A stretch of 48,389 bases of DNA from an uncultured Clostridia bacterium (GTDB lineage Bacteria > Bacillota > Clostridia > TANB77 > CAG-508), in assembly GCA_944388695.1 (NCBI GenBank), contig CALXJT010000006.1, positions 1 through 48,389 of the forward strand, read 5' to 3'. A program made the translations under genes and the position numbers. The notes beneath the pieces are model-generated. The model was not told the origin of the DNA. It did no database searches and saw only the letters and a list, made by a program, of their open reading frames with translations. This document shows, piece by piece, positions 29,287 to 38,329 of the stretch. Each line of letters begins with the position of its first letter. Within the stretch, counting starts at the first letter, position 1.

Positions 29287-30333
29287 TTACATATAAAATT
29301 CTTTATACCACTCTGCAAACTTTCTTAATCCTTCTCTTAAAGATGTACTTGGTTTAAAACCAAAATCTCTTTCTAATGCTGAAGTATCTGCATAAGTAAC
29401 AGGTACATCTCCTGGTTGCATTGGAACTAATTCTTTATGTGCCTCAAAATCATAATCTTTAGGTAATACACCTGCTCTTACTAATTCTTCTTGCAATATA
29501 TTAACAAAATCTAATAAATTTTCTGGATGATTATTTCCTATATTATAAACTGCATATGGTGGAATTGGTAAACCATCTTCTCCTTTTACTTTATCTGGTG
29601 CCTTTTTCATTACTCTTATTACGCCTTCTACTATATCATCTATATATGTAAAATCACGTTTACAATTCCCATAATTAAATATTTTTATTGTTTCATTCGC
29701 TATTAATTTATTAGTAAACCCAAAATAAGCCATATCTGGCCTTCCAGCAGGTCCATAAACTGTAAAAAATCTTAACCCAGTAGATGGGATTTCATATAAT
29801 TTTGAATATGCATGTGCCATTAATTCATTCGATTTCTTTGTTGCCGCATATAAAGATACTGGATTATCAACCTTATCATCTGTAGAATATGGAACCTTTT
29901 TATTAGAACCATATACTGATGAACTAGAAGCATACACTAAATGCTCTACAGGATAATTTCTACATCCTTCTAATATATTGAAAAATCCTATTAAATTAGC
30001 CTCTATATATGCATCTGGATTTGTAATGCTATATCTCACTCCAGCTTGTGCTCCAAGATTTACAACTATTTGAGGCTTGTTTTCTTTAAAAATTGATAAA
30101 ATAAGCTCTTTATCCGCTAAATTCCCTTTAATAAAATTAAAATTATCAAATTTTTTTAACTCATCTAATCTTGATTCTTTTATTTTTACATCATAATAAT
30201 CATTTAAATTATCTAGCCCTATAACTTTAATTCCTTTATTTTCTTTTAACAATCTTTTAGCTAAATTTGAACCAATAAATCCCGCTACACCTGTAACAAA
30301 AACACACTTATTATCTAATTCTATTTTACTCAT
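29287..30333 (-). CDS. UDP-glucuronate 4-epimerase-like SDR
   Basis: This extended short-chain dehydrogenase has the NAD-binding GVAGFIG (15-21), LNDYYDVKIKESRL near 43, and ASSSSVYG with catalytic YAATKKS near 157. The sequence GPAGRPDMAYFGFTN is characteristic of the CapI/LspL UDP-glucuronate 4-epimerase branch rather than GalE. It would convert UDP-glucuronate (from the dehydrogenase at 17906) to UDP-galacturonate. It sits between the initiating transferase and the PssD gene, which fits an early precursor step. Confidence 0.9.
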   Translation of the reverse strand: MSKIELDNKCVFVTGVAGFIGSNLAKRLLKENKGIKVIGLDNLNDYYDVKIKESRLDELKKFDNFNFIKGNLADKELILSIFKENKPQIVVNLGAQAGVRYSITNPDAYIEANLIGFFNILEGCRNYPVEHLVYASSSSVYGSNKKVPYSTDDKVDNPVSLYAATKKSNELMAHAYSKLYEIPSTGLRFFTVYGPAGRPDMAYFGFTNKLIANETIKIFNYGNCKRDFTYIDDIVEGVIRVMKKAPDKVKGEDGLPIPPYAVYNIGNNHPENLLDFVNILQEELVRAGVLPKDYDFEAHKELVPMQPGDVPVTYADTSALERDFGFKPSTSLREGLRKFAEWYKEFYM

Positions 30334-30391
30334 TTTTTCTTTTCCCCTATCTTTTTAATATACTATTTAAATTTCGAAGATGCTTTTTTTA

Positions 30392-31108
30392 TTAAATTGC
30401 CCCTTCCCTCTTAACTACTTTTTTTGCAGTTTGCATTAGCAATTTAATATCCAATTTCAAACAATGTTTGTAATAATATTGCATATCCATATCCAATCTA
30501 TCATTAAAAGTTACATCATTTCTCCCATTCACCTGCCAAAAGCCAGTAATTCCAGGCTTACAAGACATTATATAATTAAAAAATCCATTAATATCTTCTT
30601 TCTCCCTTGGCAAATATGGTCTCGGTCCAACTAAACTCATATCACCTTTTAATACATTAATAAATTGAGGAAATTCATCAATACTTGTTTTTCTAATAAA
30701 TTCTCCTATTTTAGTTACTCTAGGATCATACTTTAATTTCTTGTATTTTGTATATTCTTCTCTCGCTTCTTCATTTTCTGCCAAATATTCTTTTAATTTT
30801 TCATCTGCTCCTACTACCATTGACCTATATTTATACATTTTAAACACCTTGCCATTTTGTCCTATTCTTTCTTGTGTAAAAAATACCGGTCCTTTATCTC
30901 CAGAAATTAGATTAGCTATATATAAAACTATTGTTATTGGTATTAAAGCTATTGTACCTACAATACCTCCAATAAAATCCACTGTTCTTTTTATAATTTT
31001 CTCTAATGTTAATACTATCTTTTTCCTAGCAAGTGTCGTTTGAATAGGTACTAAACTTGTAATTGTACCACCTGAAGAAATTTCTACATTTTCTTCACTG
31101 ACTTTCAT
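30392..31108 (-). CDS. Initiating sugar transferase (polyisoprenyl-phosphate hexose-1-phosphate transferase)
   Basis: This enzyme transfers a sugar-1-phosphate to undecaprenyl phosphate and so starts repeat-unit assembly. It is the short Gram-positive form (about 238 aa), with one membrane segment (about 44-66) and the bacterial sugar transferase domain. The domain carries FKMYKYRSMV, SIDEFPQFINVLKGDMSL followed by VGPRP, and PGITGFWQVNGRN. I start at ATG 31108, 8 nt after GGGGGG. An upstream in-frame ATG at 31150 lacks a ribosome site. A strong extended -10 promoter is just ahead, making this the first gene of the polysaccharide transcript. Confidence 0.94.
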   Translation of the reverse strand: MKVSEENVEISSGGTITSLVPIQTTLARKKIVLTLEKIIKRTVDFIGGIVGTIALIPITIVLYIANLISGDKGPVFFTQERIGQNGKVFKMYKYRSMVVGADEKLKEYLAENEEAREEYTKYKKLKYDPRVTKIGEFIRKTSIDEFPQFINVLKGDMSLVGPRPYLPREKEDINGFFNYIMSCKPGITGFWQVNGRNDVTFNDRLDMDMQYYYKHCLKLDIKLLMQTAKKVVKREGAI

Positions 31109-31164
31109 TTTTATATCCCCCCATAATATAAAATTACATTCAGCTCTCATTTTTCGGCATAAAT

Positions 31165-31193
31165 ATTATATCACACATTATTGTAAACTTCAA
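31165..31193 (-). promoter_or_regulatory. Promoter of the polysaccharide gene cluster
   Basis: On the minus strand, -35 TTGAAG (31188-31193) and a perfect extended -10 TGATATAAT (TATAAT at 31165-31170) are 17 nt apart. It precedes the initiating sugar transferase and, given the overlapping genes downstream, probably drives transcription through the flippase gene and beyond. Confidence 0.75.
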
Positions 31194-31244
31194 CCAATTT
31201 TTTAAAAATAATCTTATCAATGCTCTACATAATGTTCGAGATAT

Positions 31245-32288
31245 TTAGTTTGAATATCCTGTCTTATTTACGATACTATCGCTAATATTCTGCACAGTCT
31301 CTGAAGGAACATAATCACTTTCTCCAAACAACTCTTGATGTAACTTTGTAACATTACTCTCTAATGTAACAGGTATTCCATACCATGCTCCCATAGTTTT
31401 GCCTCTAGTCTCATAAGGCCAACCTATGCTATCTGTAACATTATATTTCAATAAATCTGGTGCCATAGAAATAATAGCACTTGTATCTATATTTGTATAA
31501 ATTTTAGGTAAAATCAAATCTGCAAACTCATTTAATTCAGATATACTCTTTGTTTTTAATTTGTTAAACATTGCTTCTACAACTGTTCTCATTCTCTCTG
31601 CTCTTTTATAATCTCCACCTTCTGTATAACGAATTCTAGCATATGCCACAGCTTGAACACCATCTAAAGTTTGTGTACCCGCACTAGTTACTTTTTCTGT
31701 TTCTATTCCTGTTACTTTTGATGTTTCTACAATATAACTATTTATATATTGTACTTCATTTTCTTCAACATCTATCTCAACTCCACCCAAAGCATCTACA
31801 GCTTCAGCCACTGCATCAAAATTAACTGCCGCAAATTCCTTTATATTTAAATCTAAATTTGTATTCAAAGTGCTAATAGCAAGTGGTGCTTCCCCATAAG
31901 AATATGCATGTGTTACTTTATCTAACCCATGTCCTTCAATTTGCATATATGTATCACGATAAACTGATACTAATTTTACTTCTTTTGTGCTATTATTTAT
32001 ACTTGCAATTATTATACAGTCACTTCTGTTTCCTCTTCCATAATCATCATTTGAACGACTATCGATTCCAAATAATGCTATATTTCTATAACCTGTAAGA
32101 TTAGCTTCAGCTTGCTCTGATATGTCTAATTGACCCAAATCAATATCCACTCTTTGGATTTTATTTAATTTATCTGTAATATAAAAGTATGTATATCCTA
32201 TAATAGCCACTAATAATATAATTAAAGTTAAAACTATAATCCCAAAAATTTTTAATCCTTTTCCTTTTTTCTTCTCATTTTTTGACAT
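31245..32288 (-). CDS. LytR-CpsA-Psr (LCP) family protein
   Basis: LCP proteins transfer lipid-linked glycopolymers (teichoic acids, capsule) onto peptidoglycan. After a Lys-rich cytoplasmic start and one membrane helix (14-36) the LCP domain carries D76 and R78 in FGIDSR, R88 and D90 in NRSDC, R111-D112 in VYRDT, and the late arginine pair in DYKRAERMR. All phosphate- and lipid-binding residues expected of the family are present. The 347-aa size is normal. It precedes the polysaccharide operon on the same strand, so anchoring that polymer to the wall is the likely job. Confidence 0.94.
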   Translation of the reverse strand: MSKNEKKKGKGLKIFGIIVLTLIILLVAIIGYTYFYITDKLNKIQRVDIDLGQLDISEQAEANLTGYRNIALFGIDSRSNDDYGRGNRSDCIIIASINNSTKEVKLVSVYRDTYMQIEGHGLDKVTHAYSYGEAPLAISTLNTNLDLNIKEFAAVNFDAVAEAVDALGGVEIDVEENEVQYINSYIVETSKVTGIETEKVTSAGTQTLDGVQAVAYARIRYTEGGDYKRAERMRTVVEAMFNKLKTKSISELNEFADLILPKIYTNIDTSAIISMAPDLLKYNVTDSIGWPYETRGKTMGAWYGIPVTLESNVTKLHQELFGESDYVPSETVQNISDSIVNKTGYSN

Positions 32289-32314
32289 AATATCCCTCTT
32301 TTCTTACCATGTGA

Positions 32315-32344
32315 ATTATATCACAACACTTACAAAGTTGTCTA
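32315..32344 (-). promoter_or_regulatory. Promoter of the LCP gene
   Basis: On the minus strand, -35 TAGACA (32339-32344) and an extended -10 TGATATAAT (TATAAT at 32315-32320) are separated by 18 nt, 27 nt before the start codon. Confidence 0.7.
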
Positions 32345-32418
32345 CATTTTTACATATTTTTTCCTCAAGAATTTGTAGAGATTTTACTTATAAATTTACA
32401 TATTTTTTCTTGCAAATT

Positions 32419-32949
32419 TTATATAGAATTACTTACCTTACTATCCCTAACGCGTTTGACTATCATCAACACCAAATTAACGATCACAATTCCAAACACT
32501 ACCCCACAACTATCTATAAATACATCCATTATTTTCGCTGTTCTACCAGGCGAAAACATCTGATGAATTTCGTCAGATATTGCATATAATGCACCACATA
32601 ATAAAGCAATTAAAATCTTTCTCCTTTTTGATATCTCATATAATGATAAAAGCCCCATAAGTTCAATTCCCAATAATGTATATACACTAAAATGAGCTGT
32701 TTTCCTTATAAAAAATTGTGAATTTTCTATCAACACCTGTTTTTCATCAGCAGGAAGATCTCTAGTGCTGGGTAAAAAATTTATTATACTCTCCAATACT
32801 CCTTCACTCACTCCTGACGACTTTTCTCCGTTTTGACTCGAAAATAAAAATATTACTATACATGTAATTATTATAAGTATAATAAAAATAATCTTTAAAA
32901 TAAAATTTTTCTTGCCTACTACTTTTTCTTTATCTTTACTCATTTTCAC
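32419..32949 (-). CDS. VanZ-like family membrane protein
   Basis: The 176-aa protein has about five hydrophobic segments and the VanZ signature: RKTAHFSVYTLLGIE near 93, then YAISDEIHQMFSPGRTAKIMDVFIDS near 122. VanZ-like proteins are membrane proteins of unclear function, and one member lowers teicoplanin susceptibility. In Clostridia they often sit near surface polymer genes, as here. GTG 32949 (7 nt after AAAGGG) and ATG 32943 are both possible starts. It does not imply vancomycin resistance. Confidence 0.88.
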   Translation of the reverse strand: MKMSKDKEKVVGKKNFILKIIFIILIIITCIVIFLFSSQNGEKSSGVSEGVLESIINFLPSTRDLPADEKQVLIENSQFFIRKTAHFSVYTLLGIELMGLLSLYEISKRRKILIALLCGALYAISDEIHQMFSPGRTAKIMDVFIDSCGVVFGIVIVNLVLMIVKRVRDSKVSNSI

Positions 32950-33100
32950 TCTCTTTCCCTTTATCCCTTTATATATTCAAAATTTAATATACTATCACAA
33001 ATCATTTTCTGATACATTCTATATAAAACCACAAAAAAAGTCAATATGTAAAAAATTACAATTATCGACTTTATTTTACAAACATTATAAAATTAAACTA

Positions 33101-33436
33101 CTAATTAGACTCCCATCTAACCATCTTTATATTATTATATTTCTTTAAAACTTCTTTATATTTTTCATATTCTTCATCCCATAATTCTTTTGGAACCTTA
33201 TCAAATGCAGTAAAAATTTTTTCAGCTTCTGACAAATAAATTACTTGTTCTTGTGGTGACATATTTTTGTATTGTATTGCAAATCTATATAATTTATCAA
33301 GCATTTGGTTTGCTTCTATAAAACTCCAAAAATCTTTTACTTTCATACCTGCTAATTTTATCTGCATAACAGAAAAAGCTACTAATGCAAATATGGCAAA
33401 TATTAATATGTATATTATTAGTAAAATTGCTGACAT
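33101..33436 (-). CDS. Small membrane-anchored protein of unknown function
   Basis: I do not recognise this 111-aa protein. One hydrophobic N-terminal helix (3-25) is followed by a charged, helical cytoplasmic region (MKVKDFWSFIEANQMLDKLY, then EKIFTAFDKVPKELWDEEYE). AGAGGTG lies 6 nt before the ATG. It follows gmk by 45 nt, so it probably belongs to the yicC-remA-rpoZ-gmk transcript, where uncharacterised membrane proteins are common. Confidence 0.75.
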   Translation of the reverse strand: MSAILLIIYILIFAIFALVAFSVMQIKLAGMKVKDFWSFIEANQMLDKLYRFAIQYKNMSPQEQVIYLSEAEKIFTAFDKVPKELWDEEYEKYKEVLKKYNNIKMVRWESN

Positions 33437-33481
33437 ATATTACACCTCTTTTGTTTGCTATAAACATTAACTATTGTTATT

Positions 33482-34057
33482 CTATTTTTTTGATTCTTCT
33501 ATTCTTAATTCGTTTTCTATTATTGTCATTATTATTTGAACTGTCTTTTCTAAATCATCATTTTTTATTACATAATCATATAGTCCTATTTTTGATTCTT
33601 CATATTCTAATCTTCCTAAACGTAGTTCCATTTCTTCCTCTGTTAAATTATCGCCTCTATTTATTAATCTTCTTTTTAGCTCTTCTCTATCTACTTTTAA
33701 GAAAATTGGAACTAGTTTTGTTTCGTTATGTAGCTGTTTTAAAAGATTTTCTGTACCATTTACTTCTATATCTTTTATTATTATTTTGCCACTTGCAATT
33801 TTTTCGTTCATTAATTTTCTTGAAGTTCCATAGTAATTATTATGATGTAAATCATACTCGTAAAATTCATCATTCTTTATTCTTTCTATAAATTCTTCTC
33901 TTGTAATAAAATGATATTGAACACCTTCTTCTTCTCCTTCACGTGGATTTCTTGATGTGAAAGAAGGTAAAGATATTACATTATCCATTCTTTTTATTAT
34001 TTCTTTTTTTATTGTATCTTTTCCTGCTCCTGATACCCCAGATAAAATTACTAACAT
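33482..34057 (-). CDS. gmk: Guanylate kinase
   Basis: This enzyme phosphorylates GMP to GDP. It has the P-loop GVSGAGKDT (8-16), the GMP-binding SFTSRNPREGEEEGVQYHF near 32, YGTSRKL near 76 and the lid arginines RRLINRGD near 129. The 191-aa length is a little short of the usual 200-205 but all motifs are intact. Its start overlaps rpoZ by 7 nt, with AAGGAG inside rpoZ as the ribosome site. Confidence 0.95.
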   Translation of the reverse strand: MLVILSGVSGAGKDTIKKEIIKRMDNVISLPSFTSRNPREGEEEGVQYHFITREEFIERIKNDEFYEYDLHHNNYYGTSRKLMNEKIASGKIIIKDIEVNGTENLLKQLHNETKLVPIFLKVDREELKRRLINRGDNLTEEEMELRLGRLEYEESKIGLYDYVIKNDDLEKTVQIIMTIIENELRIEESKK

Positions 34058-34239
34058 ATTTTTACCACTCCTTCTGCAATTTCATCTGCGGCTAATGTTA
34101 CCATTGATGCCTCCTTTTTGTCAGTTAATGGTCCAGCACCTAGTGATAATTGTCTTGCTCTTTTTGCTGTTGCTATTACTAATGCATATCTATTTTCTGC
34201 GTGTTGCAATAATTCTGCAACTGTTGGTTTTACCATCAT
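34051..34239 (-). CDS. rpoZ: RNA polymerase omega subunit
   Basis: This small subunit helps assemble and stabilise RNA polymerase. The 62-aa protein has the omega core ENRYALVIATAKRARQLS, and the C-terminal TLAADEIAEGVVKI matches the usual helix. AGGAGG is 9 nt before the first ATG. Here rpoZ precedes gmk, whereas in Bacillus the order is gmk then rpoZ. Confidence 0.95.
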   Translation of the reverse strand: MMVKPTVAELLQHAENRYALVIATAKRARQLSLGAGPLTDKKEASMVTLAADEIAEGVVKIC

Positions 34240-34349
34240 TTTACATTACCTCCTAATTATTTTAAATTTTCAATATTATTTATTCAATATTAATCTAATA
34301 TGAACTATAAAATATAAGCTATAAACTTTTATTTTGTCAAGTTTATATT

Positions 34350-34622
34350 TTATTCGTTCTCATCTGAATTCGATACTATAGTTTCTATCTCTTTATCTAA
34401 TCTTCCTGCTACTGTTTCTGGTTGTACTGCTGATAAAATTATATGACCAGAATCCATAATAAGAACTGCTCTTGTTCTCCTTCCACATGTTGCATCAACT
34501 GCTGTTTTATTGTCTTTCGCTTCTTGAACCATTCTTTTTATTGGTGCTGATTCTGGGCTTATTATTGCAACTATTCTGGAAGCTGAAACAATATTTCCAA
34601 ATCCTATATTTACTAATTGCAT
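34350..34622 (-). CDS. remA: RemA-like DNA-binding regulator (DUF370)
   Basis: RemA is a small DNA-binding protein that activates extracellular matrix genes in Bacillus. The sequence [20 protein letters not shown], followed by [16 protein letters not shown] and [18 protein letters not shown], is diagnostic of DUF370. I start at ATG 34622. The in-frame ATG at 34631 overlaps AAAGGA, which is correctly spaced (8 nt) for the downstream ATG. It lies between yicC and rpoZ as in many Firmicutes. A role in controlling the polysaccharide cluster nearby is possible but not shown. Confidence 0.93.
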   Translation of the reverse strand: MQLVNIGFGNIVSASRIVAIISPESAPIKRMVQEAKDNKTAVDATCGRRTRAVLIMDSGHIILSAVQPETVAGRLDKEIETIVSNSDENE

Positions 34623-34642
34623 ATAATCCATCCTTTCTTTTA

Positions 34643-35518
34643 TTACTCTATATTCTGAATTTGTTCTCTTATATTTTCAAGCTCTGTTTTTACATCAATT
34701 ACTCCATTTGTAATTTCTACACTATTTGATTTTGAACCAATTGTATTTATTTCTCTGTTCATTTCTTGTATTATAAAATCTAATCTTTTTCCTGATGGTC
34801 CTTCTGATTCTAAAATAGTATAAAATTGCTCTATATGACTATGTAATCTTGTAATTTCTTCCTCTATAGAACATTTATCAGCATAAATTACTACTTCTTG
34901 TGCAATTCTTGATTTATCAATTTCGTCATTCTGAAGTATTTCTTTTATCCTTTTTTCTAATTTTACTACATATTCTTGAATAAGTCCAGTAGATTTTTGA
35001 GATATTCCTAATATTTTTTCTCCTATTTTTTTAATTCTTATTTTTAAATCCTCTGCTATCTTTATTCCTTCACGCTCTCTCATTTCCACTAATAGCTTTA
35101 ATGCTTCGTCAATTACTGGCATTAATTCATCTTTTAAAATATCATCTTCCTGATTCATCTGAACATTTAATACATCTGGATATTTTGCTATTTCTGTAAC
35201 TTCTATGTTAGATTCTATTTGCTCTTCTTCAGCTAATTTTTTTAATTGCTCTATATATAATTTGGCTATCTGCTGATTTATTACTATACTTCTTCCTTCA
35301 TCACTATTATTTTCGAATGTTACTATTACATCAACTTTTCCTCTTTTTATTACTTCTGATATCTTTTTCTTAATTTCTTCTTCTAAAAAACTTAACTGTT
35401 TTGGTAATCTTGTTGTTACATCTAAATATCTGTGGTTAACACTTTTTATTTCTACTTGATAATTTCTTTGATTTACATGAGAACTGCTTTTCCCATACCC
35501 TGTCATACTTTTTATCAT
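34643..35518 (-). CDS. yicC: YicC family endoribonuclease
   Basis: The 291-aa protein opens with [12 protein letters not shown] and [18 protein letters not shown], the YicC N-terminal domain. It ends with the DUF1732 region ([18 protein letters not shown], then NTIGSK). YicC-type proteins are endoribonucleases implicated in stress and sporulation gene control. It leads the conserved yicC-remA-rpoZ-gmk block. AGAGG precedes the ATG and a TATAAT -10 lies 20-25 nt further up. Confidence 0.94.
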   Translation of the reverse strand: MIKSMTGYGKSSSHVNQRNYQVEIKSVNHRYLDVTTRLPKQLSFLEEEIKKKISEVIKRGKVDVIVTFENNSDEGRSIVINQQIAKLYIEQLKKLAEEEQIESNIEVTEIAKYPDVLNVQMNQEDDILKDELMPVIDEALKLLVEMREREGIKIAEDLKIRIKKIGEKILGISQKSTGLIQEYVVKLEKRIKEILQNDEIDKSRIAQEVVIYADKCSIEEEITRLHSHIEQFYTILESEGPSGKRLDFIIQEMNREINTIGSKSNSVEITNGVIDVKTELENIREQIQNIE

Positions 35519-35552
35519 TTTATTACCTCTTTTTTTATTATACTAAAATAAT

Positions 35553-36485
35553 TTATTTCTCATCATTTTTATTTTTATCTTTTTTCATGTCTTTTTTCTT
35601 TTTATTACTATTTTTACTTTCATTATTTTTATCTTCTACATTTTCTTTATTTGACTTGTTCTCTTTATTTTTTATATCTTCTTTATTCTTTGGATGGCTT
35701 TTAATTTTTGTATTTTCTTTCGCTTTTGAACTCTTTTTATTTTTTATATTTTCTTGAACTTTTGAATCATTTTTATTTTTAATATGTACTTGAGCTTTTA
35801 AATCTTTACTATTTTTGTGATTCTCATGATTTTTTTCATTACTATCATTTCTATTATTTTTATTTTTTGAATTATCTTTATTCTTTATATCTTTTTGGAC
35901 TTTTGAATCATTTTTTCCTTTTTTATTATCTTTCTTATTATCCTCTGCCTTATTATTTTCTGCTTGTTCAGTTTCTAAATTTTTATCGTTTTTGTCATTT
36001 TTCTCTTCACTTGTCTCATCTTCTGATTTTTTAGCATTCTTCTTTGTAGCAGTTTTTACCACTGGTTTTTCTTTCTTTACTAATTCTGGAATGTCACTAT
36101 AACTTTCCATTTCCTTTTTTCTAGCTCTAGTATATGCAAAAATTGATTTTAATACATAATATATAGCAAATACATATGATGAAATTAAAATATATTGTTC
36201 AAATAATACATCATATCTTTGCACTACATATTCAGCTGATAAACTATGTGCTGCAATAATTAGAAATTCTATTGCCATAATAGTTATACTAGAATCATCT
36301 TTTTTATATGCTCTTTCTATCAAAACTAATCCTATAATCATAAATATTATAGAAAAAATCTTTGTTACTTGAAAAATATCTGCTATATAACCACTTTCTT
36401 TTACCACATTTAACAGTAAAAAATATACCATTAAAATTATTGCCATCACAACATTAATTTGAATTCCTTTTGGGATCTTTACCAC
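35553..36485 (-). CDS. Membrane protein with long Lys/Asn-rich low-complexity tail
   Basis: I do not recognise this 310-aa protein. The first 120 residues form four membrane helices (about 10-28, 36-54, 66-84, 95-113). The remaining 180 residues are almost entirely Lys, Asn, Asp, Glu and Ser, with recurring pieces such as KNDSKVQ followed by DIKNK or NIKNK. The tail is probably cytoplasmic, disordered and highly charged; repeated slippage could have expanded it. The start is GTG with GGAGGAG upstream. It lies between rsmE and yicC, probably co-transcribed. Confidence 0.8.
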   Translation of the reverse strand: MVKIPKGIQINVVMAIILMVYFLLLNVVKESGYIADIFQVTKIFSIIFMIIGLVLIERAYKKDDSSITIMAIEFLIIAAHSLSAEYVVQRYDVLFEQYILISSYVFAIYYVLKSIFAYTRARKKEMESYSDIPELVKKEKPVVKTATKKNAKKSEDETSEEKNDKNDKNLETEQAENNKAEDNKKDNKKGKNDSKVQKDIKNKDNSKNKNNRNDSNEKNHENHKNSKDLKAQVHIKNKNDSKVQENIKNKKSSKAKENTKIKSHPKNKEDIKNKENKSNKENVEDKNNESKNSNKKKKDMKKDKNKNDEK

Positions 36486-36583
36486 TTTTACTCCTCCAAT
36501 TCTTCTTGTTTTATTTTATTCCTCTAATTCATAAGATAATCTTCCTATCTTATTCATTTATTTATAATTCAATCTTATTGTTT

Positions 36584-37333
36584 CTATTTCTCTAATTCAT
36601 AAAGTAAAATACTCAAAACATTCAAAGCAACTGTTTCAGTGCGTAATATCCTTTTTCCTAAAGTAACTATATTACCACCTGCTGATTTTAATACTTCTAT
36701 CTCTTTTTCATCAATTCCACCTTCAGGTCCTATAAGTACTCCTATTTTTATTTCCTCTTTATCAAGCATTCTTATCTTTTGAATTTCATTCTTTAATGTA
36801 TTATCCTTTTCGTTTTCGTAAGCTACTATTATTTTATCATAAGAATCCATCATTTTGCAAATATCATCTATTTTTACAACTTCAGAAACTTTAGGAATTA
36901 TATCTCTACCACATTGTTTAGCAGCAACTTCAGAAATTTTTTGCCATCTTTCTACTTTCTTTCTTACATCTTTAGAATCTAACTTTACAACACATCTTTT
37001 CATTGCTACAGGCACAATATTATATACTCCTAATTCCACTGATTTTTGAATGACCAATTCCATTTTATCTGCTTTTGGCAATCCTTGAAAAATAGTAATC
37101 TTAACTTTTGACTCTGAATCGTTTTCTCTTTCTTTAATTATTTTACATATAATATTCTCATTATTAATCTCTTCAATTTCACATTCATAATTTTGTGTGA
37201 CATCTACATTACAAACATCTATATGTTCTCCTACTTTCATTCTTAAAACATTTTTTATATGTTTTACATCCTGTCCCTCTATAAATATTTTTTCATTATT
37301 TAACTGTGTTTGATTAACAAAAAATTTTGGCAC
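36584..37333 (-). CDS. rsmE: 16S rRNA (uracil-1498-N3)-methyltransferase
   Basis: RsmE is a SPOUT (knotted) methyltransferase that methylates U1498 of 16S rRNA. The N-terminal PUA-like part has HIKNVLRMKVGEHIDV (25-40). The SPOUT part has QKSVELGVYNIVPVAMKRCV, IGPEGGIDEKEI and LGKRILRTETVALNVLSIL. The 249-aa length is typical. It starts with GTG at 37333, with AGGAGG upstream and an extended -10 TGATATAAT at 37363-37368. prmA and dnaJ, frequent neighbours, are absent. Confidence 0.95.
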   Translation of the reverse strand: MPKFFVNQTQLNNEKIFIEGQDVKHIKNVLRMKVGEHIDVCNVDVTQNYECEIEEINNENIICKIIKERENDSESKVKITIFQGLPKADKMELVIQKSVELGVYNIVPVAMKRCVVKLDSKDVRKKVERWQKISEVAAKQCGRDIIPKVSEVVKIDDICKMMDSYDKIIVAYENEKDNTLKNEIQKIRMLDKEEIKIGVLIGPEGGIDEKEIEVLKSAGGNIVTLGKRILRTETVALNVLSILLYELEK

Positions 37334-37546
37334 TATTTTCCTCCTTAAAATTACTAAAACGTATTATATCACAAAATAGTTAAAGAAAAAAGTACTTTTT
37401 CTATTTTTCTACTTTAATGCAACTGTAAAATAATTTAAGCTATACTTATGAGTCAATTTTAAATCTTAATCGATGTTTTTTAGTTTTTCTTTAACTAGTT
37501 TAAAATTTAATTGTAAACTAATAACAAACATCCAATAAATATCATC

Positions 37547-37590
37547 ATAAAAAAAGACTAAAAACATTGTAAAACAACATTTCTAGTCTT
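37547..37590 (-). terminator. Intrinsic terminator of the perR-rbr operon
   Basis: On the minus strand a 17-bp near-perfect stem (AAGACTA, a mismatch, then AATGTTGT, pairing back to TAGTCTT) is followed by T7. It lies 190 nt past the rubrerythrin stop, after a purine-rich micro-repeat tract. Confidence 0.75.
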
Positions 37591-37715
37591 CATTTCTAAT
37601 TCTATTTTTAGTCTCCGTTTCTACTCTTCGTTTCTGCTTCTATTTTAGTCTTCATTTCTACTCTTCATTTCTACTCTTCATTTCTGCTTCTATTTTTATT
37701 CTTCACTAATAAAAA
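37585..37715 (-). repeat. 13-bp purine-rich micro-repeats in the rbr 3' region
   Basis: On the transcribed minus strand the unit GAAGAGTAGAAAT (variants GAAGACTAAAATA, GAAGCAGAAAC) recurs about eight times between the rubrerythrin stop and its terminator. The terminator stem itself begins with a variant unit. No open frame spans it. Confidence 0.75.
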
Positions 37716-37777
37716 CTACTAAAAATAAAATCACTTCAATTTCATATCCAAACTATTAATAAACAATATTAATATTT

Positions 37778-38317
37778 TTAATAATTTTCAGCTTTTATTT
37801 CAAAGAAAGCTTTTGGATGGCTACAAACTGGACAAATTTCTGGAGCTGATTTTCCAATTACTATATGTCCACAATTTCTACATTTCCAAATTCTATCTCC
37901 ATCACGGCTAAATACTAATCCATTTTCCATATTTTCTATTAATTTTTTATATCTAGCTTCATGTTCTTTTTCAATTTTTGCTACTTCTTCAAATAAGAAT
38001 GCAATATGTGTAAATCCTTCTTCTCTAGCTTCTTTAGCCATTCTGTCATACATATCTGTCCATTCATAATTTTCTCCATCTGCAGCTGCTTGTAAGTTTT
38101 CAACTGTTGATTTTATATCTCCACCTTGTAATAATTTGAACCACATTTTTGCGTGTTCTTTTTCATTATCAGCTGTTTCTTGGAATATAGCAGCAATTTG
38201 CTCATATCCTTCTTTTTTTGCTTTACTTGCAAAATATGTATACTTATTTCTTGCTTGTGACTCTCCTGCAAAAGCTTCCATTAAGTTTTTCTCTGTTTTT
38301 GTTCCTTTTAAATCCAT
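37778..38317 (-). CDS. rbr: Rubrerythrin
   Basis: This non-haem diiron peroxidase detoxifies H2O2 in anaerobes. The four-helix bundle carries the iron ligands in GESQARN (E19), NEKEH (E52, H55) and KIEKEHE near 114-120. The C-terminal rubredoxin-like domain has two CxxC pairs (C146/C149 and C162/C165). The length of 179 aa is standard. It starts 12 nt after perR, with GAGGAGG as its ribosome site, so both form one operon under PerR control. It supports an anaerobic host. Confidence 0.96.
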   Translation of the reverse strand: MDLKGTKTEKNLMEAFAGESQARNKYTYFASKAKKEGYEQIAAIFQETADNEKEHAKMWFKLLQGGDIKSTVENLQAAADGENYEWTDMYDRMAKEAREEGFTHIAFLFEEVAKIEKEHEARYKKLIENMENGLVFSRDGDRIWKCRNCGHIVIGKSAPEICPVCSHPKAFFEIKAENY

Positions 38318-38329
38318 TTTAATTCCTCC

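Noticed and set aside
36520..36605. Duplicated 3' end of rsmE (TTATGAATTAGAG twice)
   Set aside because: The shared segment is only about 13 bases of AT-rich sequence and has no continuing frame.
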